Source: Hymenobacter guriensis
GTDB taxonomy: Bacteria > Bacteroidota > Bacteroidia > Cytophagales > Hymenobacteraceae
Length of the DNA: 64,000 nt
Assembly: GCF_015773195.1 (NCBI RefSeq)
Contig: NZ_JADWYK010000008.1
Span: forward strand, 62,001-126,000
Reading direction: 5' to 3'
The first letter of the stretch is position 1, and every line of letters begins with the position of its first letter. Below the pieces are notes generated by a model. The model ran no database searches. It was not told the origin of the DNA and worked only from the letters and a program-made list of their open reading frames with translations. Made by a program: the position numbers and the translations under genes. Of this stretch, positions 56,138 to 64,000 are shown in pieces.

Positions 56138-57808
56138 ATGAAACAACTTGTTACGAGTGTACTGGTCGGGGTTTCCCTTTTGGCCGGGGCCATGCCCGCT
56201 ACAGCCCAGACTACGGCGCGCAAGCGGCTGGTTTATTTCAAAGATAAGACCGAGTCGCCCTTCCGCCTCGATCAGCCAGGTGCCTTTCTTTCCCAGCGGG
56301 CCCAGGAGCGGCGCCAGCGTCAGAACATTCCTCTTACCGTGCAGGATCTGCCCGTAAACCCCGCCTACGTATCCCAGGTGAAGGCCGTGGCGGGCGTGAG
56401 CTACTGGTATCCTTCGCGCTGGTTTAATGCCGTCATGATCAGCTGCGACGATGCTACACTGGCCAAGGTGCAGGCGCTGCCCTTTGTGCGCCAGGCCAGC
56501 ACCCTCAACCGCCCGGCCGCTACCACGCCCCAGCCCACCACCTACGCGCCGCCAGTGGCCAACATTGCCGTCGCTCCGGCCGGGCAACGCTCCACCTACG
56601 GTAAGGCCTACGCCCAGGCCGTGCAGATCGGGGCCGTGGCCATGCACGACGCCGGCTTCCGGGGTGAGGGAATGCAAATTGCCGTGTTCGACGCGGGATT
56701 CCCGAGCGTAGACAAGCTGGCTCCTCTGCAGCCCCTGTTCACCGAAAACCGCCTGGCCAGCACTTTCAACTTCGTGGATAAAAGCAAGAGCGTGTTCCTG
56801 CGCGACTCCCACGGCACCAGCGTGCTGTCTACCATGGCGGCGGATCAGCCGGGCTTTTTCACCGGCACGGCGCCCAAGGCTACGTATCATCTCTGCATCA
56901 CCGAGGACATAAATTCCGAAACCCCGGTGGAGGAAATGAACTGGCTGGTGGCCGCCGAGTACGCCGATTCCGTGGGTGTGGACATCATCACCTCGTCCCT
57001 GGGCTATACTACTTTCGATTCGCAGGTGCCCAGCCACACCTACGCCGACCTGGACGGCAACACGGCCATTGGCTCCCGCGCCGCCGACCTGGCCGCCCGC
57101 GTGGGTATTCTGGTGCTGAACAGTGCTGGCAACGAGGGCAACAAAGAATGGAAATACGTGGGCGTGCCCGCCGATGCCGACTCCATCATTGCCGTAGGCG
57201 CCGTCGATTCCCTGGGGGTGCGTAGCGCTTTCAGCTCCGTGGGGCCCACCGCCGACGGCCGCATCAAGCCCGACCTGGCCGCCCGCGGCGGACTGGCCGC
57301 CGTGCTTCGCCCCTCGGGCTCGGTGCAGCTGGGCAACGGCACATCCTACGCCTGCCCCATTCTGGCGGGCATGACGGCCGGCTTCTGGCAGGCCAACCGC
57401 ACCCGCACGGCCCAGGAAATCATTACGCTGCTCAAGCAGTCCGGCACTCAGGCCGCCGCCCCCGATAATCTGCTCGGCTACGGCATCCCCGATTTCGTGC
57501 GGGCCTACAACCTGGCCAACCCCGGCACGCCCCTGAGCAACCGTGCGGCCCGCACCGTGGGCAGCGTGCGCGTGTTCCCCAACCCGACGGAGGCCGACTT
57601 TGTGCTGCTGGCCCTGCCTGCCGAGCTCCAGCGCCAGACCCTGCAGGTGCGGGTGTACGACGGACGCGGCACCCTCATAAGCCTGCAAACTCTTACGGGC
57701 CAGACCGCGCCGGTTAGCCTGCGCACCGGCCGCTTGGCCGCCGGTGCCTATACCTGCCTTATCAACGCCGGCACCGCGCAGTATTCCACCCGCTTCGTGC
57801 GCCAATAG
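56138..57808 (+). CDS. Secreted S8 (subtilisin) peptidase with type IX secretion signal
   Basis: A 556-residue secreted serine protease. A signal peptide (VSLLAGAMPATAQ) and a ~140-residue propeptide-like region precede the S8 domain, with a full triad: Asp185 (VFDAGFPS), His225 (DSHGTSVLS) and Ser403 (NGTSYACPILAG), plus the oxyanion Asn in LNSAGNEGN. The C-terminal ~85 residues (SVRVFPNPTEADF to YSTRFVRQ) form a type A T9SS sorting domain, so it is exported across the outer membrane by PorSS. T9SS is a Bacteroidota hallmark. It is monocistronic with a palindromic repeat downstream. Confidence 0.94.
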   Translation: MKQLVTSVLVGVSLLAGAMPATAQTTARKRLVYFKDKTESPFRLDQPGAFLSQRAQERRQRQNIPLTVQDLPVNPAYVSQVKAVAGVSYWYPSRWFNAVMISCDDATLAKVQALPFVRQASTLNRPAATTPQPTTYAPPVANIAVAPAGQRSTYGKAYAQAVQIGAVAMHDAGFRGEGMQIAVFDAGFPSVDKLAPLQPLFTENRLASTFNFVDKSKSVFLRDSHGTSVLSTMAADQPGFFTGTAPKATYHLCITEDINSETPVEEMNWLVAAEYADSVGVDIITSSLGYTTFDSQVPSHTYADLDGNTAIGSRAADLAARVGILVLNSAGNEGNKEWKYVGVPADADSIIAVGAVDSLGVRSAFSSVGPTADGRIKPDLAARGGLAAVLRPSGSVQLGNGTSYACPILAGMTAGFWQANRTRTAQEIITLLKQSGTQAAAPDNLLGYGIPDFVRAYNLANPGTPLSNRAARTVGSVRVFPNPTEADFVLLALPAELQRQTLQVRVYDGRGTLISLQTLTGQTAPVSLRTGRLAAGAYTCLINAGTAQYSTRFVRQ

Positions 57809-57818
57809 CTGAGCTACC

Positions 57819-57919
57819 GTAGGGGCAGGGCTTGTCCCCGCCCGGGCGTTGAACAATAGATGCGGATGAGTGCTGAACTCGTCCAACGACGGGTGGGGAC
57901 AAGCCCCGCGCCCTCCTAT
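57819..57919. repeat. GGGGCTTGTCCCCGCCC palindromic repeat
   Basis: GTAGGGGCAGGGCTTGTCCC and CGCCCGGGCGTTG form the left arm; CAACGACGGGTGGGGACAAG and CCCCGCGCCC form the right arm. The two are inverses around a ~35-base centre. A half copy lies at 22107-22140, so it is a dispersed family. Confidence 0.8.
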
Positions 57920-57956
57920 ATTCGCTTTACACTCCACCCTCTATTCCTTTGCTTTC

Positions 57957-58283
57957 ATGCTACAGATGATGATTTCCAAGCGCATTGGGCGCCGCCAGTT
58001 CCACTTCACCGTGCAGGGCGTCAACTTCCACGAGGTGGTGGCCGAGTACGACCGGCTTAGCTTCCCCGATGTGCTCAACTGCGGTATCTGTGGGTCCGAC
58101 AACCTCGATTTATCGTCCCGTGTGGCCCAGGACAAGTTCAAGTACACCTCTGTGAAGTGCGTGGACTGCCGCGCCGACCTGACCTTCGGCAAAATGCAGC
58201 GCGACGACCAGACCGTGTTCCTGCGCCGCCGCGAAAACGGCGACCTGGACTGGCAACCCTGGCGCCGCCGCGACGAGGCGTAG
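57957..58283 (+). CDS. Small zinc-ribbon protein
   Basis: A 108-residue cytoplasmic protein with two CxxC pairs, CGICGS and CVDCRA, spaced ~26 residues apart, as in a zinc ribbon. The N-terminal part is basic with strands (ISKRIGRRQFHFTVQGVNFH); the C-terminus is Arg-rich (FLRRRENGDLDWQPWRRRDE), suggesting nucleic-acid contact. ATG codons at 57957, 57966 and 57969 are all possible starts. I cannot name a function. It is separated from rpe by a long hairpin terminator. Confidence 0.65.
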   Translation: MLQMMISKRIGRRQFHFTVQGVNFHEVVAEYDRLSFPDVLNCGICGSDNLDLSSRVAQDKFKYTSVKCVDCRADLTFGKMQRDDQTVFLRRRENGDLDWQPWRRRDEA

Positions 58284-58297
58284 CCGGCCGAATGCTG

Positions 58298-58381
58298 GCG
58301 GGCCCGGCGTACAACGTCTGACTGGTTGAAGGTAGAACCACTGCCCAACCGGCCGACTTTGTACGCTGGGCCCGCTTTTTT
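58298..58381 (+). terminator. Long-loop terminator after the zinc-ribbon gene
   Basis: GCGGGCCCGGCGTACAA (58298-58314) pairs with TTGTACGCTGGGCCCGC (58359-58375) over 17 bases with one mismatch, followed by a T run. The 44-base loop is unusual; it contains smaller GGTT/AACC pairings. Confidence 0.75.
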
Positions 58382-58430
58382 ACGTTCTGTGCTGCCGCCG
58401 GTATCCAACCCAACGCCTACCTTCGTGTTC

Positions 58431-59132
58431 ATGACCGCACCTCGCCGCCCCCTACCGCTGCTGGCTCCTTCCTTGCTGGCCTCCGACTTTGCCAACCTGC
58501 AGGCTGAAACTGAAATGCTGGCCCGTAGCGCCGCCGACTGGCTGCACTGCGACGTGATGGACGGCCGCTTCGTGCCCAATATCTCCTTCGGCCTGCCCGT
58601 GCTTCAGGCTATCCACCGCCATGCCCGTCAGCCCCTGGATGTACACCTCATGATAGAGGAGCCCCAGCACTACCTGGCCGCTTTCCGCGACGCGGGCGCC
58701 GCCAACCTCACGGTGCACTACGAGGCCTGCCCGCACCTGCACCGCGTGGTGCAGCAGATCAAGCAGCTGGGCTGCCGCGCCGGCGTAGCCCTCAACCCGC
58801 ACACCCCCGTGTGGGTGCTCGAAGACATTGCCGCCGACCTCGACCTGGTGTGCATCATGTCCGTCAACCCCGGCTTCGGTGGCCAGAGCTTTATCCCGAA
58901 CACCCTGCGCAAAGTAGCGGCGCTTAAGGAGCTATTGGTGGATTGCGGCTCGCCCGCGCTGATTGAAATTGATGGGGGCGTGAGCAGCGACAACGCCGCC
59001 GCCCTCGTGCAGGCCGGCGCCGACGTGCTGGTAGCAGGCTCCTTCGTGTTCAACTCCGCCGACCCCGTGCGGACGCTGGCCGAGCTGCGCGAGCTGGTAA
59101 GCGCCACCGTAGCTACTGAGGAAGCCGAATGA
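58431..59132 (+). CDS. rpe: Ribulose-phosphate 3-epimerase
   Basis: Interconverts ribulose-5-phosphate and xylulose-5-phosphate in the pentose phosphate pathway. The 233-residue TIM barrel has the signatures LAPSLLASDFANL, HCDVMDGRFVPNISFG, LDVHLMIEEP, IMSVNPGFGGQSF and EIDGGVSSDNAA, with all expected metal and phosphate ligands. The ATG at 58431 sets the normal start. Its stop overlaps the start of the TonB-dependent receptor gene by four bases (ATGA), so the two are coupled in translation. Confidence 0.96.
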   Translation: MTAPRRPLPLLAPSLLASDFANLQAETEMLARSAADWLHCDVMDGRFVPNISFGLPVLQAIHRHARQPLDVHLMIEEPQHYLAAFRDAGAANLTVHYEACPHLHRVVQQIKQLGCRAGVALNPHTPVWVLEDIAADLDLVCIMSVNPGFGGQSFIPNTLRKVAALKELLVDCGSPALIEIDGGVSSDNAAALVQAGADVLVAGSFVFNSADPVRTLAELRELVSATVATEEAE

Positions 59133-61669
59133 AGAACGCGGGATGGGGTAGGGAGCCGGCCGGTCTGTGGCTGCTGCTGCTGATGCTAGGGCTGGGGCTG
59201 CCGGCTGCCGTGGCCCAGACGGCCGCGCGCGTGCTGGTGGAAGGCGTGGTGCTGGACGAGGCCGGGCAGCCGGTGGAGCTGGCGGGCGTAGGCGTAGAAG
59301 GCCAGCCTGGTGGCACTAACACCGATGCCGCCGGCCGGTTTTCTTTTTCCGTGACGCCGCCCACCGGGGCGCGCCCGCTTATGCTGGTGGTGCGCCGCAT
59401 TGGCTTCCAGCCCCTGCGCCAGCCCCTGGATCTTGCCAACTCCCGGGAACTGACCCTCAGACTGCAAACCGACACCCGCGCCCTGCGCAATGTGACTATT
59501 CGTGCCCGCCCCGGCACCACCGACGTGCGCGAGCAAGTCAGCATCACGCCCCTCGACCCGCGCGCGGCCAAGGAGCTACCTTCCGCTTTCGGCGACTTCA
59601 ATAAGATCCTGACCACGCTGCCCGGGGTGGTGGCCAACAACGAGCTGACGAGCACCTACGCCGTGCGTGGGGGCAACTACGAGGAAAACCTGGTGTACGT
59701 GAACGGCTTTGAGGTGTACCGGCCGTTCCTGGTTACCTCCGTCCAGCAGGAAGGTTTGAGCTTTGTGAACCCCGACCTGGTCGACAACGTGGAGTTTTCG
59801 ACAGGCGGCTGGCAGCCCCGCTACGGCGACAAGCTGGCCTCGGTGCTGAGCGTGAACTACAAGCGTCCCGAGCGGTTTGCCGCTTCGGCCACGGCCAGTC
59901 TCACCGGCGGCACGGCCCACGTAGAGGCTACTTCGCCCAATCGCCGGCTTACCTACCTGGTAGGGGTGCGCTACAAGAACCCCACCTACGTCTTCAACAC
60001 GCTCAAAACAGCTCAGGGCCAGTACAACCCCACGTTCTACGATGCGCAGGTGTACCTCACGGCCGCCCTGGGTCGCGACACCACCGACCCCGGCCGCACC
60101 ACGCTCAGCCTGCTCACGGCCGTGGTCCACAACGATTTCCTGTTCACCCCTATATCGGGCAAGGCCACTTTCAGCACCGGTACGGCCCAGTTTCAGCGCC
60201 TGACCATCCTCTACGACGGGCACGAGCGGATGCAGTACGATACCTACCAGACGGGCCTGAGCTTGCGCCGCCGCTTTTCGCGCACCTTCACCGGGGAGCT
60301 GCAGGCAGGCTTGCTGCTATCCAGGGAGCTGGAGTACCGCGACGTGGAGGCGGGCTACTTTTTCGCCGATATCAACCGCGACCCTAACTCGCCTGACTTC
60401 AACCAGGAAGTGCGCCAGCGCGACGTAGGCTCCCGCTTCAACAACTCCCGAAACACCCTGCGGGCCCGCGTTGGTACCCTGGAAGCCCGCACCGAGTGGA
60501 CGCCCGGCAACCGCCACAGCGTATTGGCCGGCGCCAAGGGCGGGCAGGAGCAGATCGAGGACGTGCTGAATGAGTACAGCTACGTCGATTCGGCCGACTT
60601 CGTGCCCGACTTCCGCCGCACCCGCCTGCGTTCCGACCTGAACCTGGACAGCTACCGCTACCAGGGCTACGTGCAGGACCGCGTGGCCCTGGACTCCCTG
60701 CGCACGCTCACCTACGGCCTGCGCGCCCACTACTGGACGGTGAACGGGCAGTTGGTGGTGAGTCCCCGGGCGCAGTACTCCTTTATCACGCGTCGCAACC
60801 CGCGCCTCTCGTTCAAGTTCGGGACGGGCCTTTACTACCAGCCGCCGTTCTACCGCGAGTTGCGCCGCCAGCAGGCCGAGCGGGCCACGCCCCAGGCCCC
60901 GCTGGTGTACGCGGCCTCCCTGAACCCGGAGCTGCGCGCCCAACGCTCTTTGCACGTCATTGCTGGCTCTGATCTGCAGTTTGAGCAGTGGGGACGTCCT
61001 TTCCGCCTCACGGGCGAGGTGTACTACAAGTACATGACGGACGTGGTGCCCTACGATATAGACAACGTGCGCCTGCGCTACTACGCCCGCAACAACGCCA
61101 CGGCCTATGCCGCCGGCTTCGATGCCCGCGTGAGCGGGGAGTTTGTGAAGGGCGACGAGTCCTGGATCAGCCTGGGCGTGCTCACCACCCGCGAAAACCT
61201 TTCCGACGATTCGCTGACCGTGTTCAATGCCGATGGGCAGGCCGTGGGCAAGCAGCCCAAGGGCTACATCCGCCGCCCCAGCGACCAGCGCTTAAACCTG
61301 GGCATCTTCTTCCAAGACCATTTGCCCAACATCCCGTCAGTGAAAGGCTACGTGAATCTGGTGTTTGGCTCGGGGCTGCCGTTCAGCCCGCCCGAGGCGC
61401 CGGAGCTGCGCGGCACCACCAAGCTTACCCGCTCTTATAAGCGCGTGGATATTGGCTTTTCCAAAGTGCTGAGCTTGAATAGCAACGCGGCCACCCGCCG
61501 GGCCGGGCAGCTGGAAAGCCTCTGGCTGGGACTGGAGGTGCTCAACATTATTGCGGCCAACAACGTGGGCGGCTACAACTACGTGCAGGACCTGAACGGC
61601 CTCACGTACGCCGTGCCCAACTACCTCTCGCCCCGCGTGGTGAACGTGCGCGTAATTGCACGGTTCTAG
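59129..61669 (+). CDS. TonB-dependent receptor with carboxypeptidase-regulatory domain
   Basis: An 846-residue outer-membrane receptor. A signal peptide (LWLLLLMLGLGLPAAVAQ) is followed by a CarboxypepD_reg-like domain (~35-115, VEGVVLDEAGQPVELAGVGV), a plug domain (~140-240, EQVSITPLDPRAAKELPSAF, YAVRGGNYEENLVYVNGFEV, VEFSTGGWQPRYGDKLASVL) and a beta-barrel to the terminal Phe (NVRVIARF). It depends on TonB-ExbBD such as that encoded at 48096-50294. No SusD gene follows, so it is not a SusCD pair; the substrate is unknown. Translational coupling to rpe looks accidental to function. Confidence 0.93.
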   Translation: MKNAGWGREPAGLWLLLLMLGLGLPAAVAQTAARVLVEGVVLDEAGQPVELAGVGVEGQPGGTNTDAAGRFSFSVTPPTGARPLMLVVRRIGFQPLRQPLDLANSRELTLRLQTDTRALRNVTIRARPGTTDVREQVSITPLDPRAAKELPSAFGDFNKILTTLPGVVANNELTSTYAVRGGNYEENLVYVNGFEVYRPFLVTSVQQEGLSFVNPDLVDNVEFSTGGWQPRYGDKLASVLSVNYKRPERFAASATASLTGGTAHVEATSPNRRLTYLVGVRYKNPTYVFNTLKTAQGQYNPTFYDAQVYLTAALGRDTTDPGRTTLSLLTAVVHNDFLFTPISGKATFSTGTAQFQRLTILYDGHERMQYDTYQTGLSLRRRFSRTFTGELQAGLLLSRELEYRDVEAGYFFADINRDPNSPDFNQEVRQRDVGSRFNNSRNTLRARVGTLEARTEWTPGNRHSVLAGAKGGQEQIEDVLNEYSYVDSADFVPDFRRTRLRSDLNLDSYRYQGYVQDRVALDSLRTLTYGLRAHYWTVNGQLVVSPRAQYSFITRRNPRLSFKFGTGLYYQPPFYRELRRQQAERATPQAPLVYAASLNPELRAQRSLHVIAGSDLQFEQWGRPFRLTGEVYYKYMTDVVPYDIDNVRLRYYARNNATAYAAGFDARVSGEFVKGDESWISLGVLTTRENLSDDSLTVFNADGQAVGKQPKGYIRRPSDQRLNLGIFFQDHLPNIPSVKGYVNLVFGSGLPFSPPEAPELRGTTKLTRSYKRVDIGFSKVLSLNSNAATRRAGQLESLWLGLEVLNIIAANNVGGYNYVQDLNGLTYAVPNYLSPRVVNVRVIARF

Positions 61670-61694
61670 ACAAGGTGCCAGCAAGGCAAACCCT

Positions 61695-62114
61695 TTATGC
61701 GCTTACTCCCAGCCAGCCGAACAGCGTAAGGTGAACACCTAGGATGAGAGGAAAGACCAGATAAGCGGCCCATTGCTGGCGCCCCGTACCAGACGATGAC
61801 ATACTCGCTTGGTTTAGCAGCAGCAAGTAAGCCGGCAGCAGGCCGAAAAAGAGGAAGGCGTGAATGAAACCCTGACCTTCATGGTCGTGGGTGCCGCCGC
61901 CGTAGAGCTTAATACCAGCATCGTGCGCGCAGATTAGCAGAGCCGCCAGTGCGGAGCGCAAAGCCAGAGGGCCAGGCGCCCGGAGCAGCAACAGCGTGAG
62001 GCCCAATACCACCAGGGGCGTGAGCAGGATTTCCAGGGGAGCAGCATAGTAGCCGAGTAGGACGTTGGTACCGACCAGCATCAGGCTGGCTAGCAGGGCG
62101 AGGAACAGTTTCAT
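61695..62114 (-). CDS. Small integral membrane protein
   Basis: A 139-residue hydrophobic protein with four likely TM segments (LALLASLMLVGTNVLLGYY, LEILLTPLVVLGLTLLLL, FIHAFLFFGLLPAYLLLL, AYLVFPLILGVHLTLFGWL). A His/Asp/Gly-rich loop (GGGTHDHEGQG) lies between the second and third. No family was recognised. It is 13 bases downstream of the fatty-acid hydroxylase gene on the same strand, so a shared transcript and a lipid-related role are plausible but unproven. Confidence 0.7.
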   Translation of the reverse strand: MKLFLALLASLMLVGTNVLLGYYAAPLEILLTPLVVLGLTLLLLRAPGPLALRSALAALLICAHDAGIKLYGGGTHDHEGQGFIHAFLFFGLLPAYLLLLNQASMSSSGTGRQQWAAYLVFPLILGVHLTLFGWLGVSA

Positions 62115-62127
62115 AACGAGGCCCGGG

Positions 62128-62901
62128 TTACTGGTGTACGTCCTTAAACCGAAGCATAGCGCCTAACTGCTCTTCCTTTTCTGCATCGAAGCCGCAGGTG
62201 GCCGTGAAGCGGGCGGGGTTCCGGTAGGTGCCAAATAACCAGTCCCACACCACCAGGTCGCCGTAGTTGTGGCTGTGCTGCTGGTACTGATGATGGACGC
62301 GGTGCATTTCGGGCCGCTGAAAAATGTAGCCCACCCAGCGCGGCGTGCGCACGTTGGTGTGGTAGAAAAACTCACCCAGGGCCGTGCAGAGCGTGTAGAT
62401 GGCGCCGGCCGCCGGGCTGAGCCCCAGCACCGTGTACACCAGCAAGCCGCCAATGAGCGAGTTGACCGTCATTTCCAGCGGGTGCTTGTAGAAGGAAGTA
62501 ATAACCTCAATGCGTTGGGGGCTGTGGTGAATCTGGTGAAAGTGCAGCCACAGAAAATCCTGGGTGTGGCGCCAGCGGTGCCACCAGTAAAAAATGAACG
62601 TGGCCACCACGTAAGCCAGCACGCCACTGGCTACCGGCCCCAGGTGCTGGGAAACGTGCAGCAATGAGTAGGCCGAAAACCATTTCTCCCATGAGAAGCC
62701 CGCCACTACCACCACCAGCAGTTGGGCCAGGTTGACGGTCAGTACCCGCCGCGGCCAGCTGGGTACCCAGGGCAGCTGCCAGCCCGGAACTACACGCTCC
62801 AGCACAAAGCAGAAAACAAACGCCAGAAAGATGAACACCAGCAGGGGCGGAGCCGACAGGTGGTAGCCGCCCACAAGCAGCGCAGCAAACAACGAAAACA
62901 T
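62128..62901 (-). CDS. Sterol desaturase / fatty acid hydroxylase family protein
   Basis: A 257-residue membrane di-iron oxygenase. The His clusters are HRWRH, HQIHHS and HRVHHQYQQHSHN, the family's iron-binding set, set among four or five TM segments. Members hydroxylate or desaturate lipids or carotenoids; the substrate here is unknown. The ATG at 62901 follows a CTCCTTTG element three bases upstream; a TTG at 62934 would add 11 residues. It is followed on the same strand by a small membrane protein and preceded by a Crp-like regulator, which may control it. Confidence 0.88.
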   Translation of the reverse strand: MFSLFAALLVGGYHLSAPPLLVFIFLAFVFCFVLERVVPGWQLPWVPSWPRRVLTVNLAQLLVVVVAGFSWEKWFSAYSLLHVSQHLGPVASGVLAYVVATFIFYWWHRWRHTQDFLWLHFHQIHHSPQRIEVITSFYKHPLEMTVNSLIGGLLVYTVLGLSPAAGAIYTLCTALGEFFYHTNVRTPRWVGYIFQRPEMHRVHHQYQQHSHNYGDLVVWDWLFGTYRNPARFTATCGFDAEKEEQLGAMLRFKDVHQ

Positions 62902-62971
62902 AACCAAAGGAGCTAAGTGAAAAGGATGCTCCAAAAGTCAGTCTTCGGAAAGCCGGAACGCTTGATATTTA

Positions 62972-63541
62972 TCAAGAACTGCGGCGGGCGCGCAGGCGGC
63001 TCAGGGTTTCGGGGGTGAGGCCCAGGTGGGAGGCCAGCAGTTTGAGCGGCACCCGCTGGAAGATGGCGGGGAAGTCACGCAGCAGCTGCTCGTACCGCTC
63101 GGTGGCCGAGTACATGCGCAGGTGCAGGGCTCGTTGCTCGCTCAGCACGTAGTACCGCTCCGTGAGGGTGCGCCCAATGAAGTTGAACTCGGGAAACTCC
63201 CGGTACAGCTGCTGCAGCTGCTCGTAGCTGAGCGACCAGAGCCGGCAATCTTCCAGGGTCTGCAGGTACTCGTGGGAAGGCTGCCGGGCAAAAAAGGAAT
63301 GAATTGAAATCACGAAATGTCCCTCCGGCATAAACCAGGACGTGACTTCCTTGCCTTCCTTGAGGTAAAACCCGCGCACCAGCCCCTGCTCCAGAAAATA
63401 CAGCCGGCTGGCCGTTTGTCCGGGCTGGAGCAGATAGACCCGGTCGGCCACCGCTTCCGGGCGCGCCAGCTGCCGCAGCGCCGCTACCAGCCCTTCCGAC
63501 ATCGGGTGAATCGACTCGCACACGGAAAGAAACGCTTCCAT
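62972..63541 (-). CDS. Crp/Fnr-family transcriptional regulator
   Basis: A 189-residue regulator. The N-terminal cyclic-nucleotide-binding-like beta-roll is visible (VYLLQPGQTASRLYFLEQGL, VRGFYLKEGKEVTSWFMPEG), then the C-helix and a short winged-helix region ending LLASHLGLTPETLSRLRARR, which has the recognition helix. No Cys cluster for an iron-sulfur centre is seen, so an Fnr-type oxygen sensor is unlikely. The ATG at 63541 lies just after a TACCTTGG element (one mismatch from the -7 consensus). It is upstream of the hydroxylase on the same strand. Confidence 0.88.
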   Translation of the reverse strand: MEAFLSVCESIHPMSEGLVAALRQLARPEAVADRVYLLQPGQTASRLYFLEQGLVRGFYLKEGKEVTSWFMPEGHFVISIHSFFARQPSHEYLQTLEDCRLWSLSYEQLQQLYREFPEFNFIGRTLTERYYVLSEQRALHLRMYSATERYEQLLRDFPAIFQRVPLKLLASHLGLTPETLSRLRARRSS

Positions 63542-63578
63542 GCTTGCCAAGGTAATGCCTCCGCGGCCGATAAGAAAA

Positions 63579-63601
63579 CAGGCGCCGTTTCGGGGCGCCT
63601 G
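63579..63601 (-). terminator. Terminator of the TPR gene at the window end
   Basis: CAGGCGCC and GGCGCCTG form an 8-base stem with a 7-base loop, followed on the minus strand by TTTTCTT. It lies 31 bases after the stop codon. Confidence 0.75.
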
Positions 63602-63631
63602 CTAGAGTTGAGAGCAAGTAATCGAAGATGT

Positions 63632-64000
63632 TTAGTACGCTTTGGCCTGCCACTCGGTGAGGGCAATGCGCATGGTAGGCTGCTGGGCCTTGAAGGTAGC
63701 GTCGTCTTTGTCGCCGAGCTTGAGAGCCTTGCGGGCATACACGACAGCGGTGCCATAATCCTGCTTGGAAGCCATAAGCCGGGCCTTGATCCAGGTGTTG
63801 GTGTAGGACTCGTTTAAGCGAATCGACTCGTTGATGTAGTGCAGGGCCTGCTCGGCCTGCAGGTTGTTCTGCACCAGGTACTCGGCGGCCTGGGCCAGCA
63901 GCTGCCAGTTGTTGGGGCGGGCGGCCAGGGTTTGCTCGATGCCGGCCAGCACCTGCGCATGCACATCGGTTTCGATGAGGAGGGAGCCGGTAAGCTTTTC
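63632..64000 (-). CDS. C-terminal part of a TPR-containing protein (start outside window)
   Basis: The minus-strand frame is open to the window edge and ends at 63632; about 122 residues are visible. They contain TPR-like helices (ARPNNWQLLAQAAEYLVQNN, LHYINESIRLNESYTNTWIK, YGTAVVYARKALKLGDKDDA) and end TEWQAKAY. Several Bacteroidota DUF2911 proteins end with such TPR units, which is one possibility, but the diagnostic domain would lie outside the window. Confidence 0.7.
   Translation of the reverse strand, partial: EKLTGSLLIETDVHAQVLAGIEQTLAARPNNWQLLAQAAEYLVQNNLQAEQALHYINESIRLNESYTNTWIKARLMASKQDYGTAVVYARKALKLGDKDDATFKAQQPTMRIALTEWQAKAY

Noticed and set aside
55853..57937. A 694-residue open frame on the minus strand opposite the S8 protease
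   Set aside because: The plus strand has the complete catalytic triad and T9SS domain; the minus frame shows only low-complexity Gly/His/Arg sequence.
59129..61669. A SusC-SusD nutrient-uptake pair
   Set aside because: No SusD-like lipoprotein gene follows the receptor; the next genes are on the other strand and unrelated.

Overview
The window looks like a chromosomal segment of a GC-rich member of the Bacteroidota, most likely Hymenobacter or a close relative (Cytophagales). This rests on: Bacteroidota-type -7 promoter boxes (TAnnTTTG) upstream of many genes; a short primary sigma factor without region 1.1; a secreted protease with a type IX secretion C-terminal domain; TonB-linked outer-membrane genes with carboxypeptidase-regulatory N-termini; frequent GTG/TTG starts with little Shine-Dalgarno signal; and a high-GC coding background. 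No rRNA, prophage, insertion sequence, CRISPR array or replication origin was seen. One tRNA is present.

Layout. 1-3069: the end of a kaiC gene, two kaiB genes and a PAS histidine kinase, a compact Kai-type cluster. 3363-6338: a topoisomerase IV/gyrase A subunit. 6564-8603: two TPR proteins. 8764-12288: the classic thrS-infC-rpmI-rplT block; infC starts with ATA. 12388-15057: a small unknown gene, tRNA-Met, a START-like protein and an LptF/G permease. 15237-19974: rpsO, pnp, rpoD, trxB. 20123-22107: LysM/M23 peptidase and bshB1. 22157-24226: an accessory, partly AT-rich stretch with an HTH gene broken at a G8 tract, striking paired palindromes, an unknown gene and a lipoprotein. 24374-31364: biotin carboxylase, an alpha-oxoamine synthase, a histone H1-like protein, tyrS, holA and a GyrI-like protein. 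31555-36990: a TetR/ABC/HlyD/TolC efflux operon whose ABC ATPase has degenerate catalytic motifs. 37405-38978: a Xre-RES toxin-antitoxin pair followed closely by two small unknown genes. 38991-41736: a hydrolase fusion and a lipoprotein. 41921-51661: a long co-oriented run of TPR protein, beta-barrel, HU/SPOR protein, ExbB, ExbD, TonB and folC. 51784-64000: trmB, a DinB-like protein, a TrpF-like protein, mnmA, a lipoprotein, an S8 protease, a zinc-ribbon protein, rpe, a TonB-dependent receptor, a membrane protein, a fatty-acid hydroxylase, a Crp-like regulator and the end of a TPR gene.

Much of the window is housekeeping: translation, RNA decay, the primary sigma factor, redox and cell-envelope energy coupling. 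The more unusual content is the double-kaiB Kai cluster, the apparently ATPase-degenerate exporter, the extended RES toxin operon, the probable phase-variable HTH gene, candidate autoregulatory leaders (infC, rpsO), and many intergenic palindromes. Some palindromes look like dispersed repeat families. Others are built from short iterated words that differ at each site.
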